DNA of 6,425 bases from Bacillota bacterium (GCA_023418925.1 JAEZYS010000012.1:1-6425); one strand, 5' to 3'. Numbered from the stretch's first letter, positions 1 to 5,898 are shown. Notes: generated from the sequence alone by a model not told the origin. Numbers and translations: made by a program.

Positions 1-274
1 AGACTGTTCTGATGCTGACATCTATTCCACGCTGCTGCAGAGCTGTTTGCATTCTATTTATACCGTAATTTATGTTATCCGGATGCTCTGCGATAATTTC
101 TTTTATTCTGACCAGAAGAAGCTCACGTGCTGTTTTTTTGCTTTGATTAGAAAGCCATCTGTAATACCCAGACTCGCTGATTTTAAGGAAACGGCACATT
201 TCCCGTACTGTGTATTTTTCCTTAAATTTCAGCACAAACAGATGACGCTCACTTGTCTTACTTCTTCCGTGTCT
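1..274 (-). CDS. IS3-family transposase OrfB, N-terminal part (runs off the window)
   Basis: The minus strand is open in one frame from 274 to the window edge and encodes the N-terminal part of an IS3 OrfB, before the DDE integrase core. It contains KEKYTVREMCRFLKIS followed by ESGYYRWL, the typical HTH_21 segment, and then a basic linker and HPDNINYGINRMQTAL, which matches the start of the family's 'YG.RR' region. No ATG lies in the open part; GTG at 233-235 is the first plausible start but has no clear ribosome site, so the true start is uncertain. The frame is -1 relative to orfA. A TAA at 275-277 closes this frame, so the classical OrfA-OrfB frameshift fusion cannot form in this copy. The DDE catalytic residues would lie outside the window. 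Confidence 0.82.
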
Positions 275-277
275 TTA

Positions 278-293
278 GTTCAATAAATTGAAC
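278..293. repeat. Perfect inverted repeat over the orfA stop codon of IS A
   Basis: GTTCAA-TAAA-TTGAAC, 6-bp arms with a 4-base loop. The orfA stop TGA (280-282) lies inside it and the TAA closing the orfB frame follows at once (275-277). In RNA it would be a short AU-rich hairpin. Its position fits a recoding or coupling element at the orfA/orfB junction, but the stem is weak and this role is inference. Confidence 0.5.
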
Positions 294-549
294 CGAAAAG
301 ACCTAGTGCGTCCTTTAAAATATCATTAGCCCTCTCAAGCTCTGCATTTCTCTTTTCAAGTTCACGGATACGGGCTTTTGCCTCCGCTTCTGTAAGCTGA
401 TTAATAGGTTCTGAAAGCTTGACTTTTCTGTTTTTTCTCCACTCTGCAAGTGTGTAATACTTAAGCCCTAACTGTTCACAAGCTTTCTTGATTCCGATTT
501 CATCCGAGAGCTTTAAAGCCTCGTCTTTAAATTCCTTACTGTAGTTCAT
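280..549 (-). CDS. IS3-family transposase OrfA (IS A)
   Basis: An 89-residue OrfA, the DNA-binding subunit of an IS3-family transposase that recognises the element's terminal repeats. Residues about 14-40 form a transposase_8-type helix-turn-helix (GIKKACEQLGLKYYTLAEWR). Residues about 53-80 form a coiled coil with leucines and charged residues (EAKARIRELEKRNAELERAN), ending in ILKDALG, the common end of this subfamily before FFA. ATG at 547-549 is preceded by GAAGAGGTG with good spacing. The length is slightly short for the family (usually about 90-105). Here the tail reads LGLFGSIY and then TGA, and there is no A6G slippery heptamer near the end. It may therefore be a decayed copy or one using separate OrfA and OrfB translation. 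Confidence 0.9.
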   Translation of the reverse strand: MNYSKEFKDEALKLSDEIGIKKACEQLGLKYYTLAEWRKNRKVKLSEPINQLTEAEAKARIRELEKRNAELERANDILKDALGLFGSIY

Positions 550-563
550 TTTTTACACCTCTT

Positions 564-582
564 CTGATTTTTATTTTATCAG
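564..582. repeat. 19-bp inverted repeat around the -10 box, IS A
   Basis: CTGAT, a 9-base AT spacer, then ATCAG; on the minus strand CTGATAAAATAAAAATCAG. It encloses the promoter -10 and lies just before the orfA ribosome site. The same layout occurs in IS B at 5860-5878. Possible operator for OrfA autoregulation, or a hairpin formed only in read-through transcripts; both are inference. Confidence 0.55.
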
Positions 583-601
583 CTTTTGGGGTGCTTGTCG
601 A
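573..601 (-). promoter_or_regulatory. Promoter of IS A transposase genes
   Basis: On the minus strand, TCGACA (596-601) is separated by 17 bases from TAAAAT (573-578); each hexamer matches five of six consensus bases. The start of transcription would fall about 20 bases ahead of the orfA ATG, with the AGAGGTG ribosome site in between. The -10 box sits inside an inverted repeat (564-582). Confidence 0.55.
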
Positions 602-605
602 CTCT

Positions 606-889
606 ACTTATATGATAACAGACCAGATTTATCCAAATATGCACTCTTCAACTTTTGTAAGATTAGGGACTTTTAATCGGGTTCAGTTAATTTGCCATTG
701 TGAAAAAATTAATAATATTAATACAACCAGAATTAAATAGTTTTTTAAAAATCATCTTCATAAATAAAGCAACACGATTACCACTAAGAACATTTGGAAT
801 AGCTGCTCGCTCATTATTTTCCAAATCGTACTGATTTTCAACGAATGATCATTTACTAAACATAACACGCAGTTTAAGCATAAACACTA
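606..889. other. Gene-poor gap between IS A and luxC
   Basis: About 285 AT-rich bases with no intact gene on either strand. It holds the interrupted open stretch described at 687-881. No convincing rho-independent terminator for luxC is visible: the only hairpin (661-678, GATTA/TAATC) is short and lacks a T-run. Confidence 0.6.
687..881 (-). pseudogene. Possible remnant of a small gene downstream of luxC, interrupted by TGA
   Basis: Eight bases after the luxC stop an ATG (879-881) opens MLKLRVMFSK, then TGA (849-851). The same frame then stays open for 53 codons (687-848), passing through ENNERAAIPNVLSGNRVALF and ending FFTMAN-TAA. The composition is protein-like and the frame continues across the stop, so it could be the broken C-terminal remnant of a third gene of the luxE-luxC unit. 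No family is recognised, no ribosome site precedes the ATG, and a chance open stretch in AT-rich DNA cannot be excluded. Confidence 0.3.
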
Positions 890-2182
890 TTACTGCATAT
901 TAACAATCCGCATATATCTCCTCAAGGCATACTCGCCGTCATGTGCTTCACCGCAGAATACCGACGACATGTTGCCTGCTTGCATAATTCTAGTTAACCC
1001 GCTTCTAGCCAATAAGTCCGTAAGTTGAATCCATTTTTCAGGCTTACAAATAAGTCCTGCTGTCTGAAGATAGCCTTTTTTCTCTCTGAGAACAGTAAAA
1101 AGTTCATTTTGCGGCAGCCTTTTTACAAGACAATTCCCGAACATTTCCGAAAGCTCAAGATTTTTATCATCACATACTGTAAGACTACAATGTTCCCCTT
1201 GATAAACCATTTTGGAACAATTAATTTCACCCGAAAGGATATCCTCAAGCTTTTTATTGTAATTTCTCAGTGTTCTTTCTGCGACAGAACCTATACTGTC
1301 AAAGGGATATTTTAACGCAGCATCTTCTAGAAAGGGTAGGAACTCTTTACAGAAAACATGAAGCTCGTCTATGCTGTCCGTATCAATGAAAATCGTTTGA
1401 CAGGAACTGCATAATAACTGCTTTGTTGACATAATATGCTCTGCAAGTGCTGTTAATTCATCTTTTTTATCTTCATAACCCGATATGTAGGCAAAACCCA
1501 GCTTGTGTCCCCACTCTATAATCTTACAGCCTGCCGGTGCAAACTGTCTAACTGCCGAAACGGCAATATCACCGCCCCAGACCACAATTCCGTCAGAAAT
1601 TTCAGCCATTCTTTTTATCGCAGGCAAATCACTTGATGTAGTGTCAAAAACATATATAAAGTCCGAAATTTCAGGTTCAATTTCTATAAGCTTCATAATT
1701 ATTTTTACCGATAAACCGTTATCAGCCTGAGGCAGTTTCAGGATATTAACATTGCCTGTTAAAAGTCCCTCGGCAAGGCTGAATGCGGGAAGTCCATAAA
1801 TATTCCCGGCGGCAATGTGAAGAAGAGTACCAAGTGGCATAGGGCGAATTGCAAGTGATTTTTGCTTAAACGGCGGATTGGTTTTTTGTATATCAAAAAA
1901 GTTTTCGCCAAGCTCAGTTTTAACCTTAAATTCAATATTTTCACGTTTTAAAGTCATGGCAGCTGTTTCAATATATTTTTCAATACCTTCAATATTCAGT
2001 TGAGAAATCTCATTTTCAAATTCACCATTATCAATTGCTTGACCAAGCTTATCAATTGCGTTGATTACCTTATGAACAGACAAAGTCTTTTCCATGCGAG
2101 TTATGTTTATATCATTTTCAAGATTTTTAAGAATAATATCCTGTTCTTTTGAATCATATAGTTTACCTTTTGAAAGAATCAT
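890..2182 (-). CDS. luxC: LuxC-type acyl-CoA/acyl-protein reductase
   Basis: A 430-residue fatty acyl reductase of the LuxC family (aldehyde dehydrogenase superfamily), cytoplasmic. It takes an acyl group from LuxE onto a cysteine and reduces it to a fatty aldehyde with NADPH. Visible landmarks in order are RPMPLGTLLHIAAGN near 113-127, VWGGDIAVSAVR (201-212), then IIEWGHKLGFAYI (221-233). The segment QLLCSSCQ follows, with Cys258 as the expected nucleophile (families usually show CSSPQ, here Pro is replaced by Cys261). The C-terminal GNMSS...HDG (403-416) is typical. Length is close to the family norm (about 480 in Vibrio, shorter in Firmicutes). The ATG overlaps the luxE stop as ATGA and has AGGGGTG five bases upstream, indicating translational coupling. 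The substrate chain length cannot be read from sequence. Confidence 0.88.
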   Translation of the reverse strand: MILSKGKLYDSKEQDIILKNLENDINITRMEKTLSVHKVINAIDKLGQAIDNGEFENEISQLNIEGIEKYIETAAMTLKRENIEFKVKTELGENFFDIQKTNPPFKQKSLAIRPMPLGTLLHIAAGNIYGLPAFSLAEGLLTGNVNILKLPQADNGLSVKIIMKLIEIEPEISDFIYVFDTTSSDLPAIKRMAEISDGIVVWGGDIAVSAVRQFAPAGCKIIEWGHKLGFAYISGYEDKKDELTALAEHIMSTKQLLCSSCQTIFIDTDSIDELHVFCKEFLPFLEDAALKYPFDSIGSVAERTLRNYNKKLEDILSGEINCSKMVYQGEHCSLTVCDDKNLELSEMFGNCLVKRLPQNELFTVLREKKGYLQTAGLICKPEKWIQLTDLLARSGLTRIMQAGNMSSVFCGEAHDGEYALRRYMRIVNMQ

Positions 2183-3300
2183 AGCTTCACCCCTGACAAA
2201 AACTCCGCCGCACCTGCCGCACAGGTTTTTATATCCTTTAGCCCTACCCGTCCTATTATTTCAAGATAGGGTGAAGGAACTCCGCATCCACATTCGTTTC
2301 CATCATGCAACACACCAAGGTCGTCTGTCATTACGCTTAATATCGGTGTTGCTTTAATCATTGGAGTGATCAAATTGACCAAACCTATTTTGCCATTTTC
2401 AACAGGTTCAAGAGTTTTAACATCGCGGATTATAACTCTACTGTATGCAGGAATATGGAAATGATGATTTTTGCAGTCGCAGTATAGAATTGGATGCTCA
2501 ACCGCCCCAAAAAACTCAATAATATGCGATTCTTCAATTCCTAAAACCTTTTTAGCAAGGTCATAAAGAACTGCTTTTTCAACCTGTTCGGTATAAAACT
2601 GCTTCCAGCCACCGCCAAGCATAATTTTTGACCCTTTTTTAAGTTTATACCTCATACCTCGTTCGTCCATCATTTTAAGGACAAAATAGGTGTATGATGG
2701 AAACCCCATAAATCTAACAGGAAAATTTGAACGGCTATATTTTTCTATTGCAGCTATTACCCCCTCAAGGTCAGGAGCATAGCCGTTTTCTAAGTATTTC
2801 AAAGCATATGTACGTCTTATCGCAGGAGCAAAAAATGTTGCTCCGAATGCAGTTTTTGTAACTGCAGTTTTATTTTTTCGGTGGGGCTTATAGCCAAATA
2901 CTATATAGTTTACGGGTATCGGTGAAAATAATTTACGCCATTTTCCTATCTTGATTACCATTTTTAATCCGCATAGTAGTCCGCTTGCTTCAAAGCCTAT
3001 ATTGCTGAATTTTCCTTTCGTTCCGGAAGAGGTTGCTTTAATCAGCATTTTATATGACGGCACAGAAAAAACACTATAGTTTTTGAAGAGCAAAGTAGGC
3101 AGAAATGGAATTTTTAAAATATCATCAAAGCAATGTATGCTGTCAGGGTTGAAATTCATGCCATCCATTATTTTTTGATAATCCGGACAGTGAGCATACT
3201 GATATTGGCAGTTTTCCTTAACCGCCTGAAAAAACAGTTCTTCTGTGTTTTGAGTATCAAAAGGATTTTTTGCTTTATATAACATTCTTCGATATTTCAT
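2179..3300 (-). CDS. luxE: LuxE-type long-chain acyl-protein synthetase
   Basis: A 373-residue LuxE-family enzyme (ANL adenylate-forming superfamily). It activates a free fatty acid with ATP to acyl-AMP, transfers it to its own cysteine and hands it to LuxC. Visible signatures are the phosphate-binding SSGTKGK (91-97), GGGWK (229-233), FFGAVEHPILYCDC (263-276, the adenine-side aromatic region), TDDLG (325-329) and ECGCG (336-340). Cys360 lies 13 residues from the C-terminus, matching the acylated Cys364 of the 378-residue Vibrio harveyi enzyme. The length is full for the family. ATG at 3298-3300 is preceded by AAAGGA with good spacing. First gene of a two-gene unit with luxC (ATGA overlap), behind its own promoter at 3417-3445. 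No luxA, luxB or luxD is in the window, so luminescence is not implied. Confidence 0.88.
   Translation of the reverse strand: MKYRRMLYKAKNPFDTQNTEELFFQAVKENCQYQYAHCPDYQKIMDGMNFNPDSIHCFDDILKIPFLPTLLFKNYSVFSVPSYKMLIKATSSGTKGKFSNIGFEASGLLCGLKMVIKIGKWRKLFSPIPVNYIVFGYKPHRKNKTAVTKTAFGATFFAPAIRRTYALKYLENGYAPDLEGVIAAIEKYSRSNFPVRFMGFPSYTYFVLKMMDERGMRYKLKKGSKIMLGGGWKQFYTEQVEKAVLYDLAKKVLGIEESHIIEFFGAVEHPILYCDCKNHHFHIPAYSRVIIRDVKTLEPVENGKIGLVNLITPMIKATPILSVMTDDLGVLHDGNECGCGVPSPYLEIIGRVGLKDIKTCAAGAAEFLSGVKL
2188..2194 (-). promoter_or_regulatory. Ribosome binding site of luxC inside the luxE 3' end
   Basis: AGGGGTG on the minus strand, five bases before the luxC ATG (2180-2182). It lies within the last luxE codons and supports the ATGA-overlap start. 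Confidence 0.65.
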
Positions 3301-3339
3301 TTCGTATTCCTTTAGAATTAATAAACATTAAACCAAGTT

Positions 3340-3367
3340 CAAACAAGATAATTAACTGCCTTGTTTG
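3340..3367. repeat. Inverted repeat in the luxE leader
   Basis: CAAACAAG at 3340-3347 and CTTGTTTG at 3360-3367, perfect 8-bp arms with a 12-base loop, between the predicted luxE transcription start and its ribosome site (about 40 bases before the ATG). No T-run follows, so it is not a standard terminator. It could be a leader hairpin or a protein-binding site. Confidence 0.5.
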
Positions 3368-3416
3368 CTCCCAATTTATAATTGACCAACATATCAATAT
3401 TTACTATGTACGAAAG

Positions 3417-3445
3417 ACTATAAGTCATAAATTGAACATGTTCAA
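3417..3445 (-). promoter_or_regulatory. luxE-luxC promoter with palindromic operator
   Basis: On the minus strand TTGAAC (3440-3445), 17 bases, TATAGT (3417-3422): a near-consensus vegetative promoter. A perfect 14-bp palindrome TTGAACATGTTCAA (3432-3445) covers the whole -35 box, a position where a bound dimeric repressor would block RNA polymerase. It lies just past the 3' end of the neighbouring split-barrel gene (stop at 3459) and gives a leader of about 110 bases. The regulator is not in the window. GAAC and GTTC are separated by 2 bases, not the 4 of Bacillus LexA boxes. Confidence 0.65.
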
Positions 3446-3458
3446 AAACTCTCACTAT

Positions 3459-3950
3459 TTAAAAAATACCGCCATTCTCCATATCAGTCTTATTCACAAA
3501 ATCCATATGGTATAACTTTTCCCAGTGGTTTATATTTAGCGTTCCCCTTGTGAGACGAATTGCTAAAATACAACAATTTTCATCCTTTTCATTGTTTGCC
3601 ATGTCGTACCACTCGGCGAAAGCTGCGCGAAGTTTGGTTCTTATTTCGGCGTTTTTGGGATCAAGCACCCAACCAAGGTTTTCACCAACACCATTAGCGG
3701 TAAACATCTCTAAGCAACCTGCAACCGAAACCTCTGGATTTTGTGCGATTTGAAGCATTTTGTTTGATTTTCCATATGTAACAACGTAAAATGTGCCGTC
3801 TTCATAATAGGCGTCCACACTACGGACTACAGGGCGAGGTTTTCCGTCAGAATTCGTTTCCCGCGCGATCGTCGCAAGGGAAATTGCATTATCTTTTCCG
3901 TTGCCGAACTTCTCTTCCAATAATTTTAATCCTTCTTCGTACTTGTTCAT
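3459..3950 (-). CDS. Pyridoxamine 5'-phosphate oxidase family (flavin split-barrel) protein
   Basis: A 163-residue protein of the PNPOx-like FMN-binding split-barrel fold, a cytoplasmic family that binds FMN or related flavins and often acts in uncharacterised redox reactions. The N-terminal half carries the family pattern: a short helix, then ISLATI (23-28), KPRPVVRSVDAYYEDGTFYV (37-56), the YGKSNKMLQIAQNPEVSVAG segment (59-78) that usually contacts the flavin phosphate, then a helix around 101-117 and CCILAIRLTRGTLN (126-139). Length is typical of single-domain members. It is unlikely to be the true PdxH enzyme, whose C-terminal substrate motif is absent. ATG at 3948-3950 has AGGAG nine bases upstream. 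It lies 107 bases after the cupin gene and 158 before luxE, co-oriented, but luxE appears to have its own promoter. Confidence 0.82.
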   Translation of the reverse strand: MNKYEEGLKLLEEKFGNGKDNAISLATIARETNSDGKPRPVVRSVDAYYEDGTFYVVTYGKSNKMLQIAQNPEVSVAGCLEMFTANGVGENLGWVLDPKNAEIRTKLRAAFAEWYDMANNEKDENCCILAIRLTRGTLNINHWEKLYHMDFVNKTDMENGGIF

Positions 3951-4057
3951 TATTAATTACTCCTATCATATAAATTAAACGTAGCTGTTTGTCTTTAAAA
4001 TTTACAATTAACACTTCCTGATTAGTTAATAAGTTTGCTTATAACATGTAATCAAAA

Positions 4058-4387
4058 TCAATCTACAATAAACAGTTTGGTACCCTTTTCTGTATATGAG
4101 CGGTGTGGATTAACATCTTCCGCTACTTGATAGCTGGTACCAGGCGTTAAAACAAATTTTCTTCCGTCATCAAGTTCAGTTACTAATTCGCCCTCAAGAA
4201 CGAGAATTACATGTCCACGTTTACACCAATGATCTGCTAAATACCCTGGTGTGTATTCAACCATGCGAACCCTTATATTGCCCATTTCAAAAGTACGCCA
4301 AAAGGCTTCTCCGGTTACACCCGGGTGTCTTGTAGGTATTACTTTTTCCCAATCAATTGTACAAAAGGGAACATCTTGAATTTTCAT
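4058..4387 (-). CDS. Small cupin with DHWC motif
   Basis: A 109-residue single-domain cupin, a cytoplasmic beta-barrel. The metal-binding cupin pattern is visible: ADHWCKRGHVILVLEGEL (51-68), with His53, Cys55, His59 and Glu65 as likely ligands, then LTPGTSYQVAEDVNPHRS (80-97) with His95 as the second-motif histidine. The signature matches a small group annotated as DHCW-motif cupin-fold proteins; no reaction is established for it. Length is full for the group. ATG at 4385-4387 follows AAGAGGAAAG. It is preceded by a possible promoter (4411-4440) and followed by the split-barrel gene. Confidence 0.8.
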   Translation of the reverse strand: MKIQDVPFCTIDWEKVIPTRHPGVTGEAFWRTFEMGNIRVRMVEYTPGYLADHWCKRGHVILVLEGELVTELDDGRKFVLTPGTSYQVAEDVNPHRSYTEKGTKLFIVD

Positions 4388-4410
4388 ATGCTCTTTCCTC
4401 TTTTCATTTT

Positions 4411-4440
4411 ATATTAATAAGTCCTCAGTTCATCTGCCAA
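4411..4440 (-). promoter_or_regulatory. Possible promoter of the cupin gene
   Basis: On the minus strand TTGGCA (4435-4440), 18 bases, TAATAT (4411-4416), about 24 bases before the cupin ATG. The -35 is good and the -10 weak (four of six). AT-rich surroundings make chance matches common. Confidence 0.35.
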
Positions 4441-4461
4441 TTATGTTTGCGTCATAAACAG

Positions 4462-4523
4462 AATGAGCAGTTATATTTAGATATTAAAATTTTCTCTTTG
4501 TACTAATATGTAATATGCTCATT
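4462..4523. repeat. Inverted repeat between the cupin and the broken gene
   Basis: AATGAGCA (4462-4469) and TGCTCATT (4516-4523): perfect 8-bp arms around a 46-base AT-rich spacer, directly downstream of the broken gene at 4545-5357. It may be part of a termination structure, an operator pair or the remnant of a tiny mobile element. There is no direct support for any of these. Confidence 0.35.
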
Positions 4524-4544
4524 TTATTTTTGACAAATTGTTAA

Positions 4545-5357
4545 TCAAATTCTTAATCCGTTCTGTACAATCCGATTCTCGTTTCGCCAGTTATCTGATA
4601 CAGGAAAATACACCTTGTCATTTACACAGTTCCCCATATCCCATTTCCCATTGTGATTTTTATTGCTTTCAAGCCAATCAACCACAAATTGAAGTTTAAT
4701 TTTGGTTGTTTTGTATTTTGAAAGTAATTCTATTGCACCAAGAAAATGACTCGCTTTTTTACTTTCAAAAACATCAGGAAGCGTATATATTTTACGATCA
4801 TATATATAGTAGATGCCTGTTTCGTTGTTCAGGATAAATTCAATAAAAGCTGTTTCTGTTTTTTCATCTAAGCAATCTGTTAAAAGTGAAACAGGATAGA
4901 AATTAACAAAATTAATTAGCCTTCCACCTTTTGGTATTTATCCTAAGACTTCCTAATAAGTTTTCATATAGGCTTCATGATTATATTCTCCATTTTCAAA
5001 TGCTGACCAAATTATCTCTGCCCATTTTTGAGCTATGGCATTTGCATTAAGGTTATCATTTGTAAAAATTCTTATCCAAGTAGCAAGAATAAGACTTGTG
5101 AATATATCCCAATCATGTGTCTTTTCTCGTCTATCAGGAATTATCGTTTTACCGATTAAGCAATCATTCATATATGAAACTGCTTTTTTTATACAATCAT
5201 CTTCTATGTTATAACCTAAATATAAAAGTCTTCGGAGAGCTTGCTCGGTTGTAATATGAGATGAGTAAACTTGAGAAAGCGAATGAAAGCACCCCCATTT
5301 GCCGTCATCTTCTTGTAATGAGATAATATCTTTTGCCCACTTTGTATCCTTATGCAT
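4545..5357 (-). pseudogene. Broken gene with tryptophan-rich repeat motifs, two in-frame stops
   Basis: ATG (5355-5357) with an ideal AGGAGG eight bases upstream opens 134 codons and stops at TAG (4953-4955). The same frame continues EVLG, meets TAA (4938-4940), then stays open for 130 codons from IPKGGRLINFVNFYPVSLL to the natural TGA at 4545-4547. The whole would be about 270 residues. Both halves carry a similar motif, QEDDGKWGCFHS near 15-26 and SNKNHNGKWDMG near the C-terminus. They resemble the Q..DG.W repeats of alpha/alpha-barrel terpene-cyclase or prenyltransferase-like proteins. This is a resemblance only; I do not recognise the exact family and no catalytic residues can be named. 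No membrane segment or signal peptide is seen. It lies 63 bases downstream of the truncated acetyltransferase in the same direction. Confidence 0.75.
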
Positions 5358-5420
5358 ATATTATACCTCCTACTGTAAAATTCCTCTATATTAATGATAC
5401 CATTTAATTATAAATGATTT

Positions 5421-5828
5421 TTATCGATTCCTGCATAATTTTACAACCTCAACATTCCCGTCCATCCTTTTACCCTTTATGATACAGCCACATCTTTTTG
5501 TATAGAAATCTATATTCATACTATTGTCAGCTGGTGTGACCAACGAAATTGAATTCCAATCTGGACATACAGACGACATATGTTGGAATGCCTGTGTACC
5601 CATCCATTTTCCCTGATAAGCAGGAATAACGCAAAGGCAACCTAGATAATATTTTCCGACCCTTTTGTTTTCAAATGAAATTACGCCAACGGGCTGATTA
5701 TTGCAACTGAAAATTAGTTTTGTGAAATGAGTTATTGAATATTCAAATCCTTCTCTTGTGTGTCCGTAAGCAGGACATTCCCCATAACGGATATAATCGT
5801 TATAAAATGATGCGTTATAAATGTCCTG
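5421..5828 (-). pseudogene. GNAT N-acetyltransferase, N-terminus missing
   Basis: The minus strand is open from 5828 to the TAA at 5421-5423 (135 codons) and encodes most of a GNAT acetyltransferase, which would transfer acetyl from acetyl-CoA to an unknown amine. Recognisable parts are NASFYNDYIRYGECPAYG, QPVGVISFENKRVGKYYLGC, then motif A LCVIPAYQGKWMGTQAFQHM (acetyl-CoA pyrophosphate loop, family form Q-G-K-G-I-G). NIDFYTKRCG (usually FY.K.GF) is the C-terminal acceptor-side motif. The first ATG lies inside motif A (5601-5603), so it cannot be the real start. Upstream the frame meets TAG at 5829-5831 and then IS B at about 5841. The N-terminal 20 or so residues are therefore missing, most simply through the IS insertion. 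Trp in place of Gly in the loop also suggests decay. Confidence 0.8.
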
Positions 5829-5839
5829 CTATAATAAAG

Positions 5840-5869
5840 TTGTAACGCACCTGTCCAAAGTGATATAAT
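5840..5869 (+). promoter_or_regulatory. Promoter of IS B transposase genes
   Basis: TTGTAA (5840-5845), 18 bases, perfect TATAAT (5864-5869). The -35 overlaps the inferred element tip, so its first base would come from flanking DNA. The ribosome site AAGAGG (near 5885-5890) and ATG (5899) follow. Confidence 0.55.
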
Positions 5870-5878
5870 AAAAATCAC
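5860..5878. repeat. 19-bp inverted repeat around the -10 box, IS B
   Basis: GTGATATAATAAAAATCAC: 5-bp arms GTGAT/ATCAC with a 9-base spacer enclosing the -10. It has the same length, spacing and position as the repeat in IS A (564-582), differing in only three positions. Confidence 0.6.
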
Positions 5879-5898
5879 AAGGAAAAGAGGAAAAAGCA

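Larger units (their letters stand above)
1..602 (-). mobile_element. IS element A, IS3 family (IS150-like), left end and 5' part only
   Basis: A partial IS3-family insertion sequence running right to left and leaving the window at base 1. It shows the usual order: terminal region, promoter, orfA with helix-turn-helix and coiled coil, then orfB in the -1 frame. The left terminus is placed by inference near 602, where the minus strand reads GTCGACAAGCACCCCAAAAG; the CACCCCAAAAG part resembles known IS150-group ends. The right end is outside the window, so the terminal repeat and target duplication cannot be checked. Moderately sure of the family, less so of the exact end. Confidence 0.8.

Noticed and set aside
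661..678. Rho-independent terminator after luxC
   Set aside because: Only a 5-bp GATTA/TAATC stem with an 8-base loop and no T-tract.
849..851. Selenocysteine at the in-frame TGA of 687-881
   Set aside because: No recognisable selenoprotein family, no convincing hairpin directly after the TGA, and the reading frame itself is doubtful.
1025..2357. Plus-strand open frames opposite luxC and luxE
   Set aside because: They are antisense shadows of two well-supported genes, with no start signals or family resemblance.
3432..3445. LexA (SOS) box
   Set aside because: GAAC and GTTC are separated by 2 bases rather than the 4 of the Firmicute LexA consensus.
3270..3515. Plus-strand open frame over the luxE promoter region
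   Set aside because: No ribosome site or recognisable protein; it overlaps the luxE start and the split-barrel gene end and is a frame shadow.
4007..4042. Terminator between the cupin and the split-barrel gene
   Set aside because: Two small hairpins exist (ATTAAC/GTTAAT and ATAAG/CTTAT) but the arms are short and AT-rich and no T-run follows on the minus strand.
4938..4955. Stop-codon reassignment or pyrrolysine-type recoding to read through the TAG
   Set aside because: A TAA follows five codons later in the same frame, no recoding structure is evident, and other genes in the window end normally at TAA or TGA.
602..5841. Composite transposon carrying luxE-luxC
   Set aside because: The two flanking IS elements are of different subgroups, so their ends would not be recognised by one transposase.
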